A stretch of DNA of 64,000 nt from Enterobacteriaceae bacterium RIT693 (GTDB lineage: Bacteria > Pseudomonadota > Gammaproteobacteria > Enterobacterales > Enterobacteriaceae). The stretch is from assembly GCA_009668225.1 (NCBI GenBank), contig WJYK01000002.1:1-64000 (forward strand). Reading direction: 5' to 3'. Each line of letters begins with the position of its first letter. Positions within the stretch are counted from its first letter, which is position 1. The notes beneath the pieces were generated by a model. It saw only the letters and a program-made list of their open reading frames with translations. It searched no databases and was not told the DNA's origin. A program made the position numbers and the translations under genes. This document shows, one piece after another, positions 9,168 to 17,959 of this stretch.

Positions 9168-9947
9168 TTAGTATCCAGGCACGTGAGCGGCTTTCATGAT
9201 CAGGTTAGCGACCGCTTCCGGCTGAGAAATCAGCGACACGTGGCTGGACTTCAGCTCGATGGTCTGAGCGTGCATACGCTTCGCCATGAAACGCTCCAGG
9301 TCCGGGTTAATGGTACGGTCTTCTGTAGACACCGCATACCAGGTCGGTTTGTTGTGCCAGGCTGCAACCGTGGTTTTCGCCGTGGTGATGGCTTTGCCGA
9401 TCGGCTGCTGTACCGCGTAATACGCTTCAGCTTCGCTTGCCGGCAGGTCACCGGCGAAGTCATGGACAAACGCAGACTCGCTCAGGGCGCCGTAGCCATC
9501 ATCATTCCACTTCAGGCCAGCGGAAGCCGGTGCGGCAGGGTATTTTTTAGTGAGCGCCGGGTAGTCTTCACCCGCTTCTGGCGCACGGGCGGCGATATAC
9601 ACCAGGCCTTTGACTTCCGGCTCATCACCGGCCTGGCTGATAACCATGCCGCCGTAAGAGTGTGCCACCAGGATAACCGGACCGTTTTGCTGTGCCAGCG
9701 CGCGTTTCACCGCGGCGACATCGTTATCTAAAGAGGTGGTTGGGTTCTGTACCGCCGTCACGTGAAGACCTTTCGCCTGTAGCAACGGGATAACCTTGCC
9801 CCAGCTCGATCCATCGGCAAACAGGCCGTGAACCAGCACGATATTTTTCACTTCCTGGGGGGGTAGGGTGGTGTCGGCATGAGCGACGCTGCTGCCCAGC
9901 GAGGCAAGCACGAGAGAGGCGATAGCAGAGAGATGGCGTAATTTCAT
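9168..9947 (-). CDS. secreted alpha/beta hydrolase
   Basis: A 259-residue hydrolase with a clear Sec signal peptide (MKLRHLSAIASLVLASLGSS, cleavage after AHA near 24), so it is probably periplasmic. The fold is shown by LVHGLFADGSSW (oxyanion), the nucleophile elbow AHSYGG, an acidic residue in STEDRTI, and the histidine in SSHVSL. A GAGG ribosome-binding site precedes ATG 9947. It lies downstream of, or next to, the two-component genes on the same strand, which may control it; this is only positional. The substrate is unknown; esterase or haloperoxidase-like relatives share this pattern. Confidence 0.8.
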   Translation of the reverse strand: MKLRHLSAIASLVLASLGSSVAHADTTLPPQEVKNIVLVHGLFADGSSWGKVIPLLQAKGLHVTAVQNPTTSLDNDVAAVKRALAQQNGPVILVAHSYGGMVISQAGDEPEVKGLVYIAARAPEAGEDYPALTKKYPAAPASAGLKWNDDGYGALSESAFVHDFAGDLPASEAEAYYAVQQPIGKAITTAKTTVAAWHNKPTWYAVSTEDRTINPDLERFMAKRMHAQTIELKSSHVSLISQPEAVANLIMKAAHVPGY

Positions 9948-10076
9948 GATGTATCCTCAGGATTCAACAAAGGGGGTCATGGCTAATTTAGCGAACGGGG
10001 GCCAACAAAGTGCTGACCCGGTAATGACAAAAAAATGACAAACCGGCAGCCTGAAACACCTTTGCCCCGAGATAAG

Positions 10077-10103
10077 AAAAAGCCAGGCACATAGCCTGGC
10101 TTT
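10077..10103 (-). terminator. intrinsic terminator after the dehydrogenase gene
   Basis: Read on the minus strand, AAAGCCAGGC and GCCTGGCTTT form a hairpin followed by a T run. It lies just past the stop of the dehydrogenase gene and before the hydrolase promoter region. Confidence 0.75.
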
Positions 10104-10118
10104 ATGTCACCCGTTTTT

Positions 10119-10985
10119 TCAGGGCCTGGTGTACAGCCGAACGACGCTGGTCATATTGCTTTCCGCCAGGCCTTCGTCAATCGCACGCAGAAACGCGCCG
10201 TGGGCGGTGTCAATAGTCGGTGCAAGCTGTGACGAGCCCATCTCTTGCAGCACGTAGCCCAGATCTTTTTCGATCAGCGCTACCGGAAACTGAGGGGCAA
10301 AATTCTCGCTCAGCATGCTGCTGGACAGATACCCCGCAACAGCGGGCCACACGGAGGTACCGGCCATTGCAGCAAGTACCCGATGAGCATCTGCGCTGCT
10401 TCGCTTGAGTAAACCCACAATCTGCGCCAGCCCGGCAACCTGCACCGCCATTAACGCGTTGGTCGCGAGTTTTGCAACGGTGCCTTCACCCAGCTCACCA
10501 ACGTGGTGGAAGGCCGAGCCCATCACTTTTAAGACGGGTACACAGCGCTCAACCACAAGCGGATCCCCCCCAAGCAGGTAGGCCAGCTGGCCGGAATCTA
10601 CCTGCATCCTGGAGCCGGACACCGGCGCCTCGAGGAAAGCGATGTCTTGTTGCTGCATGTTCGCACCGAGTGTTTTAACCCAGCCCGGCGTCAGCGTAGA
10701 ACTTTCAATGGCTACTGAGTTAGCGGCCATTCCGGCTAAAGCCCCGCTGTGTTCATCCAGCCACACCCCGCGGGATGCTGCGTCATCGCGTACCATCGAA
10801 ATAACAAACTCTGCATCGGCAACCGCGGACTTTGGCGTAGCCGCCGCCGCTGCGCCCTGGTTGACTAACGCTTCCGCCGCCTGTGAAGTACGGTTCCATA
10901 CCGTGACGGTATGGCCTGCGGCCAGAAGGCGGGTTGCCATGCGAGAGCCCATGGCGCCCAGTCCAAGAACGGTAATTTTGCTCAT
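10119..10985 (-). CDS. NAD(P)-dependent beta-hydroxyacid dehydrogenase family oxidoreductase
   Basis: A 288-residue protein of the 3-hydroxyisobutyrate/6-phosphogluconate dehydrogenase family. The N-terminal Rossmann motif is GLGAMGSRM, the substrate motif is EAPVSGSRMQVDSG, and the catalytic-Lys segment is GTVAKLATNALM. AGGAA precedes ATG 10985. It follows an MFS exporter gene on the same strand with a 30-base gap, so the two may be one transcript under the divergent LysR regulator at 12353. The substrate cannot be told; 2-hydroxy-3-oxopropionate, hydroxyisobutyrate and imine-reductase-like relatives all share this pattern. Confidence 0.82.
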   Translation of the reverse strand: MSKITVLGLGAMGSRMATRLLAAGHTVTVWNRTSQAAEALVNQGAAAAATPKSAVADAEFVISMVRDDAASRGVWLDEHSGALAGMAANSVAIESSTLTPGWVKTLGANMQQQDIAFLEAPVSGSRMQVDSGQLAYLLGGDPLVVERCVPVLKVMGSAFHHVGELGEGTVAKLATNALMAVQVAGLAQIVGLLKRSSADAHRVLAAMAGTSVWPAVAGYLSSSMLSENFAPQFPVALIEKDLGYVLQEMGSSQLAPTIDTAHGAFLRAIDEGLAESNMTSVVRLYTRP

Positions 10986-11015
10986 GTTGATTCCTGTAAA
11001 ATAGTGAAGCGTCGG

Positions 11016-12242
11016 TTATCCGCCGCGGCGTGATTTACGTTCATGGGTAGCCATCACCGCCAGCAGCCCGGCCAGCGCAAAAGCGGCGGCGACATAGGGA
11101 ATCGGGCGAGGTCCGGTCAGGTTTATCAGCAGGCCGCCAATCAAAGAGCCCAGCCCGATGGCCGCGTTAAAGACCGACACGTTGATCGAAGTTGCGGCAT
11201 CGGCTCCGCCTTCCAGCCGCGAGGCCTCTTTGAACACCAGAGTCTGCAGCAGTACCGGCAGCGCGCCGTAGGCCGCGCCCCACAGCGCAATGGTGATGAA
11301 GATGGCCGTATGGCTGACGGCGGCTGCGTTAAGACAGGCAAGGCTTGCGGTAAATAACACGGCAACAATGCCCAGGCTTGTGCGCGGTGCACGTGCGGCA
11401 AACGGCCCGACGGCGAAGTTGGTGATAACGCCCGCAGCACCATAAACCAGCAACAGCAGGCTGATTTGCCCGCCGCTCTGGCCGGCCATTTGTTCAAGGA
11501 ACGGCGTAATATAGGTGTAAGCCAGGAAGTTGCCGGTGACCACCAGCGCGGTGATGCCGAAAATAGCCAGCAATGCGCCGCTTTTGAACACCGCTGAAAT
11601 AGCCCCGTGTTTGGCGGATTTGGCGATCCTCACTGCAGGAACAGACCAGGCGATCAGCGTGAAAACGACCAGGCAGAGGAGGCAAAGCGCAGCAAATACC
11701 GAACGCCAGCCGTAGACATCACCCAGCATGGTGCCCGCAGGCACGCCCAGCACCGTTGCCAGAGAAACGCCGCCAAAAACAACCGACGTTGCCCGCACGG
11801 CGTTTCGTGAAGCCACCAGATGCACGGCGGTGACCACGGCGGTTGACCAAAACACGCCGATAGCCGCAGCCACCAGAATACGGCCAATGAATACCACAAA
11901 ATAATCCGTTGCCAGCCAGGTAATCAGGTTCCCGGCAAAGCAGGCGGCCAGCAGGCCAGCCATCAGCGCTTTGCGGTTAATGTGCCCCAGCAGCCCGGTG
12001 AGCGGGGCGGCGGTGAGGGCCACCATAAAAGCAAAGATTGTGACCAGATAACCGGCAACGCCCAGAGAAACGTCCAGCCCGGCGGCCATGCCGGGCAGCA
12101 CGCCAACCGGCATCAGCTCGGTGCTGACAAAGGTGAAACAGCCGAGGCTGAGCGCCAGCACCGCTGCGATGCTGCGTGAACGAGAAACTCGCCCGCCGTG
12201 GTGCGGCGTTTCTGCATGTGTGTTTTTACTGCTTGATTGCAT
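11016..12242 (-). CDS. MFS transporter, DHA1 (drug/sugar efflux) family
   Basis: A 408-residue inner-membrane protein with about 12 hydrophobic segments and a polar N-terminus. Helix 1 carries the motif FTFVSTELMPVGVLPGMA and the 2-3 loop GLLGHINRKALM, typical of the NepI/AraJ/SotB group of proton-driven efflux pumps. AGGATGG precedes the start. It is divergent from a LysR-type regulator 110 bases away, the usual layout of a regulator and its efflux target, and is followed by the dehydrogenase gene. The exported compound is unknown. Confidence 0.85.
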   Translation of the reverse strand: MQSSSKNTHAETPHHGGRVSRSRSIAAVLALSLGCFTFVSTELMPVGVLPGMAAGLDVSLGVAGYLVTIFAFMVALTAAPLTGLLGHINRKALMAGLLAACFAGNLITWLATDYFVVFIGRILVAAAIGVFWSTAVVTAVHLVASRNAVRATSVVFGGVSLATVLGVPAGTMLGDVYGWRSVFAALCLLCLVVFTLIAWSVPAVRIAKSAKHGAISAVFKSGALLAIFGITALVVTGNFLAYTYITPFLEQMAGQSGGQISLLLLVYGAAGVITNFAVGPFAARAPRTSLGIVAVLFTASLACLNAAAVSHTAIFITIALWGAAYGALPVLLQTLVFKEASRLEGGADAATSINVSVFNAAIGLGSLIGGLLINLTGPRPIPYVAAAFALAGLLAVMATHERKSRRGG

Positions 12243-12325
12243 AAAACCATCCTGAAAATATGAACAGGTCGAGATGACGAGCGAATTGTGGGGTCACGAG
12301 AGGTAGAATGCGATAGCATGAAAGA

Positions 12326-12338
12326 CATAAGACTTATG
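12326..12338. promoter_or_regulatory. possible LysR operator in the MFS/LysR intergenic region
   Basis: CATAA-gac-TTATG is a short perfect inverted repeat placed just before the LysR start and between the two divergent genes. It could be an autoregulatory site, although T-N11-A boxes are not strictly matched. Confidence 0.25.
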
Positions 12339-12352
12339 ACCCGGAGTCACTA

Positions 12353-13261
12353 ATGAGAGCATTAAGTTCGCAGTTGCTGGAAGGCGTGGACGTGATGGCG
12401 GCGGTTGTCGATACCCTGAGTTTTGGCGCTGCCGCAGAGATGCTGGATATGTCGCAGTCCGGCGTGAGCAGGGCGATTGCCCGGCTTGAAACAAGGCTTG
12501 GGATCCGCGTTTTTGAGCGAACCACGCGTTCGGTCAGGCTGACCGACGAAGGGCGTGAGTTCTACGAGCAGGTCATGCCGCTGATTGCCGCCCTGGCCGA
12601 CGTTACCGGCGGTGCCGCAGGGGGCAGGCAAAAAATTCGGGGCAGGCTGAGGGTTAACGTTGACCCGCTGTTTGCCAGCCAGGTTTTGGGGCCACGCCTC
12701 GGCACCTTTATGGATGAAAACCCCGATCTGGAAATTGAGCTGCGCAGCCGCGATGAGCTGGGCGATCTTATCTCGGACGGGTTTGACCTGGCGCTGCGCT
12801 TTGGTCACCCGCAGTCTTCGTCACTGATAGCAAGAAAGCTGTTCGACACGCGGGTTTTTGCTATGGCCTCGCCCGAATATTTGCGGCGTTTTGGCCAGCC
12901 GAAAACGCCTCAGGAGCTTGAGAATGAGCCGCACCGCTGCATTTTATTCCGCGAGCCGCTGACGGGGAAACCGTTCGCCTGGGAGTTTCACCAGGGGAAA
13001 AAGAAGCTGATGATCCAGCCCAGGGGAATGCTGACAGTCAACGATGCGGAAACCGCATTCAGCACCTGCCTGGCGGGGCTTGGTGTGGTGCAGATTTTTG
13101 AACTCGGCAGCGAGGAATACGTTTCTTCAGGCCGCCTGGTGCCGCTGTTCCCGGCGTGGTCAGATCACCGCTTCCCGCTCTACGCCTATTACCCGTCGCG
13201 GCACCACGTTCCGGCGAAAACTCGCGCCTTGCTGGACTTTGTCAGCGGGCTGGTACGCTAA
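12353..13261 (+). CDS. LysR-family transcriptional regulator
   Basis: A 302-residue LysR regulator with an N-terminal winged helix (SFGAAAEMLDMSQSGVSRAI, about 24-43) and a periplasmic-binding-like effector domain (about 95-300). The start ATG 12353 has GGAG seven bases upstream. It is divergent from the MFS pump and probably controls it, by analogy with many LysR/efflux pairs. The N-terminus is slightly longer than that of the neighbouring LysR at 15384. The inducer is unknown. Confidence 0.87.
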   Translation: MRALSSQLLEGVDVMAAVVDTLSFGAAAEMLDMSQSGVSRAIARLETRLGIRVFERTTRSVRLTDEGREFYEQVMPLIAALADVTGGAAGGRQKIRGRLRVNVDPLFASQVLGPRLGTFMDENPDLEIELRSRDELGDLISDGFDLALRFGHPQSSSLIARKLFDTRVFAMASPEYLRRFGQPKTPQELENEPHRCILFREPLTGKPFAWEFHQGKKKLMIQPRGMLTVNDAETAFSTCLAGLGVVQIFELGSEEYVSSGRLVPLFPAWSDHRFPLYAYYPSRHHVPAKTRALLDFVSGLVR

Positions 13262-13271
13262 ATCCGGCAGA

Positions 13272-13532
13272 TTAACGTTCGGCTATCCACAGCAGCGGAA
13301 AAACCGGCAGGGCGAAAATAATAAGGAAAATCGTCAGCTCTTCGCCCCAGCCATAGCCGATCTTGATAACACCGATCAACATATTGACTGCCGTAATCAG
13401 GCACCACAGTACCGTAAAGCCTCTGGCGATTATTGCCTGGGCTGGCGGGTAGTCCGGGGTAAAAAGCCGAATCAGCAGGTAACACCCGCTGACGAGTAAA
13501 AATCCGCTCAGCAGAAAGAGAAACGTGCGCAT
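13272..13532 (-). CDS. small membrane protein of unknown function
   Basis: An 86-residue very hydrophobic protein with three likely membrane helices (about 3-22, 33-58 and 64-82) and few charged residues. AGGAG lies at good distance from ATG 13532. It is convergent with the LysR gene, the stops being eleven bases apart, and lies downstream of the SDR genes on its own strand. I do not recognise a family, and nothing in it suggests a catalytic role. Confidence 0.65.
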   Translation of the reverse strand: MRTFLFLLSGFLLVSGCYLLIRLFTPDYPPAQAIIARGFTVLWCLITAVNMLIGVIKIGYGWGEELTIFLIIFALPVFPLLWIAER

Positions 13533-13600
13533 AAAACACTCCTGGAAATGGCCTGCGGCTTAGCTTTTGCCAGATGTAAGATAGGCCACAGGCTGGGGCT

Positions 13601-14497
13601 TTACTGTCGGGGAGTGAGCAGGTCACCTAAGCCAATACGCTGCAAAAACGCTTTGCGGATGCGGTCGGCCACCGCGTTCACCACTTCTGCACCGTCATCG
13701 GAAGGATCAACGTGCACGCGGAACGGACGTTTGCCGTACGGTGCATTAACAATGTCAACCATCGCCGCAGCCACGTCTGCTACGTCTGCATCTTCCGGCT
13801 CGCAGGCCGCCAGGCCTTTCAGCGCTTCATCCTCCAGGCCGGCCGTTGGGCCATGTTTTGTGTACGCCTGTTCGCGTTCGGTATCCGCAGGCTTGCCGGA
13901 ATGCAGGAAATGGTTGGTGCCTTTGGTAAAGGCGCCCGGCACCAGAATCGAGCTTTCAATACCCCAGCGGCTTAGCTCGGCGGCATAGCTCACGGCCACG
14001 GCGTCCATTGCGGCTTTGGCGGCAAAATAAGGAGCCAGATAGGGGGGCGTGCCTCCCCTGGTACTGCTGCTGCCGACCCAAAGCACGAGGCCCTTTCTCT
14101 GCTGGCGCAAATAAGGCAGAGCCGCCCGGTTAACCCGCTGTGTACCCAGCACGTTAACGTCAAACAGCTGGCTGAACTGCTCCGGCAGGAAGGCTTCAGC
14201 GGGGCCGTAGGACATATGTCCGGCGTTATGAACCACGACGTCGAGCCTGCCGTGTTCCGCAATAATCTGCGCGATGGCCGCATTCGCAGAATCCTGAGAC
14301 TGCACGTCCAGCTCAACGGCACGGAGATCGACCTCGTGCTGCCGCGCATAATCCTTAAGGCTTTCAACCTGAGGGGCATTGCGGCCCGCGATGTCCCGCA
14401 TACTGGCGTAGACGGTGTGTCCGGCATGGGCGAGGGCGCGAGCGGATAACGCCCCAAAGCCGCTGGACGCCCCGGTTATCAGAATAATTTGCTGCAT
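13601..14497 (-). CDS. short-chain dehydrogenase/reductase
   Basis: A 298-residue SDR enzyme. The cofactor motif GASSGFG lies at the N-terminus, NAG is within VVHNAGHMSYG, and the catalytic Tyr-x-x-x-Lys is in APYFAAKAAMD. It is longer than the classical 250-residue SDR because of a C-terminal extension ending LGDLLTPRQ. ATG 14497 has a GGAG ribosome-binding site; an upstream frame extension to 14530 does not. It follows the SDR at 14523-15260 by 25 bases, making a two-gene operon divergent from the LysR gene at 15384. The substrate is unknown. Confidence 0.83.
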   Translation of the reverse strand: MQQIILITGASSGFGALSARALAHAGHTVYASMRDIAGRNAPQVESLKDYARQHEVDLRAVELDVQSQDSANAAIAQIIAEHGRLDVVVHNAGHMSYGPAEAFLPEQFSQLFDVNVLGTQRVNRAALPYLRQQRKGLVLWVGSSSTRGGTPPYLAPYFAAKAAMDAVAVSYAAELSRWGIESSILVPGAFTKGTNHFLHSGKPADTEREQAYTKHGPTAGLEDEALKGLAACEPEDADVADVAAAMVDIVNAPYGKRPFRVHVDPSDDGAEVVNAVADRIRKAFLQRIGLGDLLTPRQ

Positions 14498-14522
14498 GGT
14501 TTTCTCCTGCTTGCCGCTAAAT

Positions 14523-15260
14523 TTAGGCAAAGCCGCCGTTAACGCGAATCACCTGGGAATTCACCCAGCTGCCGTCAGGACCTGCAAGCGTTGCGACGAT
14601 GCTGGCGATTTCGTCAGGTTTGCCGATACGGCCAAGCGGGGCGAGGTTGGCGATGGCCTGGATTTGCTCGTCGGTTTTCCCGTTCAGGAACAGATCGGTG
14701 CCGGTTGGTCCTGGCGCCACGGCGTTAACGGTAATATTGCGGCCACGCAGTTCGTTGGCGAGTACGTGAACCAGGCCTTCAACCCCGGCTTTGGAGGCAA
14801 TGTAAGGGCCGTAAGCCGGGAACGATTTAGCGATAACGCTGGTCGACAGGGCAATAATGCGGCCGCCTTCGTTAAGCGACTCGGCGGCATTCGCCAGCAC
14901 CATGAAAGCACCACGCAGATTGGTGCTGATAATTTTGTCGAACTCAGCGAGGCCGGCTGGCGTGATTTTCACCATCGGCATTATCCCCGCGCTGTGCACG
15001 ACGACGTCGAGCTGGTTATTAACGGCTTTCGCTTCGGCAAACAGGCGAGTGACATCGTTTTCGGATGAGACATCGGCCTGGATCGCCACGGCTTCACCGC
15101 CGCTGGCTTTAATCGCCTGCACCGTTTCGTCAGCGCTGGCTTTATTACCGGCATAGTTGACGACGACGGTGAAGCCGTCGCGTGCCAGTCTTTCTGCAAT
15201 TGCGCGGCCAATGCCTCGGGATGCGCCCGTCACCAGAGCGGTTTTTTTTGCTGTCGTCAT
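14523..15260 (-). CDS. short-chain dehydrogenase/reductase (FabG/glucose-dehydrogenase type)
   Basis: A 245-residue classical SDR. It has GASRGIG for cofactor binding, HSAGIM, a Ser-Thr-Ser strand (ALSTSV), catalytic YGPYIASKAG and the C-terminal RVNGGFA. The segment VVNYAGNKASADETV suggests NADPH preference. GGAG precedes ATG 15260. First gene of a two-gene SDR operon, divergent from a LysR regulator 123 bases away that probably controls it. Similar LysR/SDR pairs are common in enteric accessory regions; the natural substrate is unknown. Confidence 0.87.
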   Translation of the reverse strand: MTTAKKTALVTGASRGIGRAIAERLARDGFTVVVNYAGNKASADETVQAIKASGGEAVAIQADVSSENDVTRLFAEAKAVNNQLDVVVHSAGIMPMVKITPAGLAEFDKIISTNLRGAFMVLANAAESLNEGGRIIALSTSVIAKSFPAYGPYIASKAGVEGLVHVLANELRGRNITVNAVAPGPTGTDLFLNGKTDEQIQAIANLAPLGRIGKPDEIASIVATLAGPDGSWVNSQVIRVNGGFA

Positions 15261-15383
15261 GTTGTTCTCCAGAATCTATTAGAAGGTCACCCGGGGTGGG
15301 GCGTGGGAGTCATTGTTAATGTTTTTGAATTCGGGATAAATAGTGCTAATTTGATTAGATAATTCCGTTTTGGTTAATAATAG

Positions 15384-16292
15384 ATGGATAAATTCGATAC
15401 GTTGCAGCTATTCACCCGCATTGTTGAGCTGGGCAGTTTCAGCCAGGCCGCCGACCAACTCGCTATTCCACGAGCCACGGCTAGTAATGCGATTAAAGAG
15501 CTGGAGAGCCAGCTTGGCTGCCGCCTGCTGGAACGGACTACCCGCCACGTGCGAGCTTCCCAGGACGGCAAAGCGTATTACCAGCGCTGCGTATATATTC
15601 TGGCCGAGCTGAATGATGCAGAGGCCGCGCTGCGCCCGGTGGTGGCTAAGCCTCGCGGTATTTTGCGTATCGATTTGCAGGGGACGCATGCATCACAGGT
15701 AGTCCTGCCGCAGCTGGATGAATTTCATCGCCGTTACCCGGATATCGAGCTGATTATCAGCAGTGGCGACAGGCTGGTTGATCTGGTTCGTGAGGGGATC
15801 GACTGCGTGGTGCGCGCCGGTAAGCTGCAGGATTCTTCGCTGGTTGCGCGCCACCTGGCGGATTTGCCGCAAATTGTGTGCGCCAGCCCGGATTATCTGG
15901 CGGCGTTTGGCGTGCCGGAGCATCCGGACGATCTCGAGCATCACCAGTGTGTAAACTTCTTCTCGACGACGGGCGGCCTGAATTATCCCTTCGAATTCAT
16001 CATTGATAACGAGCGGCGGGCCTTCTCGCCCAAAGGCTGGGTGACGGTCAACGAAGCGGAGAACTATGTCATTTGCGCGCTGCGGGGCTGCGGCCTGGTA
16101 CAACTGCCGCGTTATCACGTTGAGCAGACGCTGGCCGAGGGGCGGCTGGTTGAAGTGATGAGCGACTGGCAAAGCCCGGCGATTGCCGTGTCTGCGTTAT
16201 ATACCCAAAACCGGCAGCTTTCTCCGCGCGTACGCGTGTTTATCGACTGGCTGAAAGAGATTTACAGCGCGCGGTTTCCTGCGGCAGGTTAG
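15384..16292 (+). CDS. LysR-family transcriptional regulator
   Basis: A 302-residue LysR regulator. The helix-turn-helix is SFSQAADQLAIPRATASNAI (about 18-37) and the effector-binding domain follows from about 90. It belongs to the group that starts MDKFDTLQLFTRIVELGSFS, which usually controls a divergent oxidoreductase gene. Here the divergent neighbours are the two SDR genes. The 123-base intergenic region is AT-rich and contains TTTGATTAGATAATT-like partial symmetry. No strong ribosome-binding site is visible before ATG 15384. Confidence 0.87.
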   Translation: MDKFDTLQLFTRIVELGSFSQAADQLAIPRATASNAIKELESQLGCRLLERTTRHVRASQDGKAYYQRCVYILAELNDAEAALRPVVAKPRGILRIDLQGTHASQVVLPQLDEFHRRYPDIELIISSGDRLVDLVREGIDCVVRAGKLQDSSLVARHLADLPQIVCASPDYLAAFGVPEHPDDLEHHQCVNFFSTTGGLNYPFEFIIDNERRAFSPKGWVTVNEAENYVICALRGCGLVQLPRYHVEQTLAEGRLVEVMSDWQSPAIAVSALYTQNRQLSPRVRVFIDWLKEIYSARFPAAG

Positions 16293-16321
16293 CGCCTGGC
16301 TGGCCAGGCATTGAGTACAGG

Positions 16322-17260
16322 CTAAATAGGTTCAAACGGCAATCCCAGCGAGTGAACGAAGGCGTCTACCTGCGGGAACCAGAGTTTGACGCCCGCTTTG
16401 CTGTCGATAAAGTCATGGGCGTTTTGGCCGAAGGAACCGATATCAACCATTCGGGCGCGGTTTGCGGCACCTACGGTATTGCTGCTATAGGCGCTGAACA
16501 TCTGCTGCGGCAGGGGCTGCGGCCAAAGCTCGTCGTTATCGCCGTAGAACCAAAGCGACGGGTAGCGCGCATGATGGCCGATGCTGCCGTAAGCGTTCAC
16601 CAGGTTTTGCTGCCAGCCTTCGCAGGTCTTCATGCGGAGCCCGCCGGAAAAGTTAATCACGCCCAGCACGCCGGGTATCTGGCGGGTACTCAGCGCCATG
16701 GTCACCAGCCCGCCGTCAGACTGACCGGCAACCACGATGCGTGAGCGATCGACATACGGCAACTTTACCAGCGCACTGAGGGCGGCGGCTGAGTCTTTGG
16801 CCTCGTCAAACGCGTGACGCCGAATATCGCACCCGTCTTTCGGGTACTGCCCGCCTGATGCCGCGAAGCCTTCCCGCATCGGGATCGCGACCACAAACCC
16901 GCGGTGAACAAATACCGAGGCAATTTCAAGGTGACGTGAACGAGGCTGCGTGCGGGCGTTACCGGGGTTTTTGCCGTGATTCATTAACAGCAGAGGGAAG
17001 GGACCGTTACCCGGAGGCTTATAGAGCGTGGTTTCCAGCTCAATGATTTTCCCGTCAGTTTCGACCGGCAGCATCACGACCTGCTCGTTGAGCCGACTGT
17101 CCAGCCGCATTGATGAAGCAGAAGCGTTAGGCGCGGAACTGCAGCCGCTGACGGTGAAGAATAGCGCCGCAACCGGCAGCCCGGTGACCCCTTTGAGAAA
17201 AATATCGCCATGCTTTAATGTCTGAGATAAAGACGCTATCAGCCACTTTAACGCACTCAT
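16322..17260 (-). CDS. lipoprotein-like alpha/beta hydrolase (dienelactone hydrolase-like)
   Basis: A 312-residue hydrolase with a long N-terminal segment ending in a lipobox (FFTVSGC, Cys40), so it is probably an envelope lipoprotein. The n-region of about 26 residues is unusually long. The hydrolase core has the oxyanion strand LLMNHGKNPG, the nucleophile elbow GQSDGG, an acidic residue in YGDNDELWP and a His in AHDF. AGGG precedes ATG 17260. It is convergent with the LysR gene and lies just downstream of the DauR-type regulator on its own strand. Substrate unknown; proline-rich and dienelactone-hydrolase-like families share the layout. Confidence 0.72.
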   Translation of the reverse strand: MSALKWLIASLSQTLKHGDIFLKGVTGLPVAALFFTVSGCSSAPNASASSMRLDSRLNEQVVMLPVETDGKIIELETTLYKPPGNGPFPLLLMNHGKNPGNARTQPRSRHLEIASVFVHRGFVVAIPMREGFAASGGQYPKDGCDIRRHAFDEAKDSAAALSALVKLPYVDRSRIVVAGQSDGGLVTMALSTRQIPGVLGVINFSGGLRMKTCEGWQQNLVNAYGSIGHHARYPSLWFYGDNDELWPQPLPQQMFSAYSSNTVGAANRARMVDIGSFGQNAHDFIDSKAGVKLWFPQVDAFVHSLGLPFEPI

Positions 17261-17293
17261 TTGTCTGCCCTGGCGAAAACGATCGCTGTTTAA

Positions 17294-17941
17294 TTATGCC
17301 GTGTCGTCTGTGGTCGGCTGTTGTTTTGCATAGAGATAAACCGACGCTCGCGAAACGCCCAGATGCTGCGCCACGGTTTCCATCGATTTACGGATCTCCA
17401 GTAATCCTTCTTTTTTTAGCGCCTGCAACAGCTCAATTCTTTCTAAAGTTTTCAGCGCGCGCGGCGTAGTGGCAAGCCCCGCCGCAAACTGGTCGATTCG
17501 CAGCCGGATGGCCGCTGAGCCTGCGGGCTCAAAATGCTCTTCCACAGGGCCCGCGGTGGTTTCAGTAAAGCGAGTCAGTGCGCTCTGCATCCCTCTGAAC
17601 AAGGTCATATCCAGATTCAGGCAAAGCGCAGCAACATAGTTACCGGATGCATCTTTAAGCCCAATCGAGGTACTTTTCACCGGACGACCATCAGCAAACT
17701 GGTTGGCATAGTTGGCGATAACGGCCGGAAAATCCGGGGAGGCAATGCGTGCCAGCCCCATTTCCGTCGCGGCCTGGCCAACGTGACGGCCGGACAGATT
17801 GTTGCGTATCGAGATAATAGCGTGCTGCGGATGCTCCAGGTCATGCACCACAACCTCACAAAACGGCGCGAAGGTTTCGCTTATCCCCAGGGCGATGGTA
17901 TCAAGCTGGTCGAGCAGGGCTCTGTTTTCTGGTTTTGACAC
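17294..17941 (-). CDS. DauR/YheO-type PAS-HTH transcriptional regulator
   Basis: A 215-residue regulator with an N-terminal YheO-like PAS domain (about 15-125; VVVHDL near 31, SIGLKDASGNYVAALCLNLD near 95) and a C-terminal helix-turn-helix (VAQHLGVSRASVYLYAK). DauR of Pseudomonas represses D-arginine catabolism; relatives often accompany amino-acid dehydratases and RidA proteins. The start is GTG 17941 with GGAG eight bases upstream. It is the last gene of a three-gene operon with the dehydratase and RidA-like genes, 18 bases after the former, and probably controls that operon. Confidence 0.82.
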   Translation of the reverse strand: MSKPENRALLDQLDTIALGISETFAPFCEVVVHDLEHPQHAIISIRNNLSGRHVGQAATEMGLARIASPDFPAVIANYANQFADGRPVKSTSIGLKDASGNYVAALCLNLDMTLFRGMQSALTRFTETTAGPVEEHFEPAGSAAIRLRIDQFAAGLATTPRALKTLERIELLQALKKEGLLEIRKSMETVAQHLGVSRASVYLYAKQQPTTDDTA

Positions 17942-17959
17942 GCTATGCTCTCCTTGTTG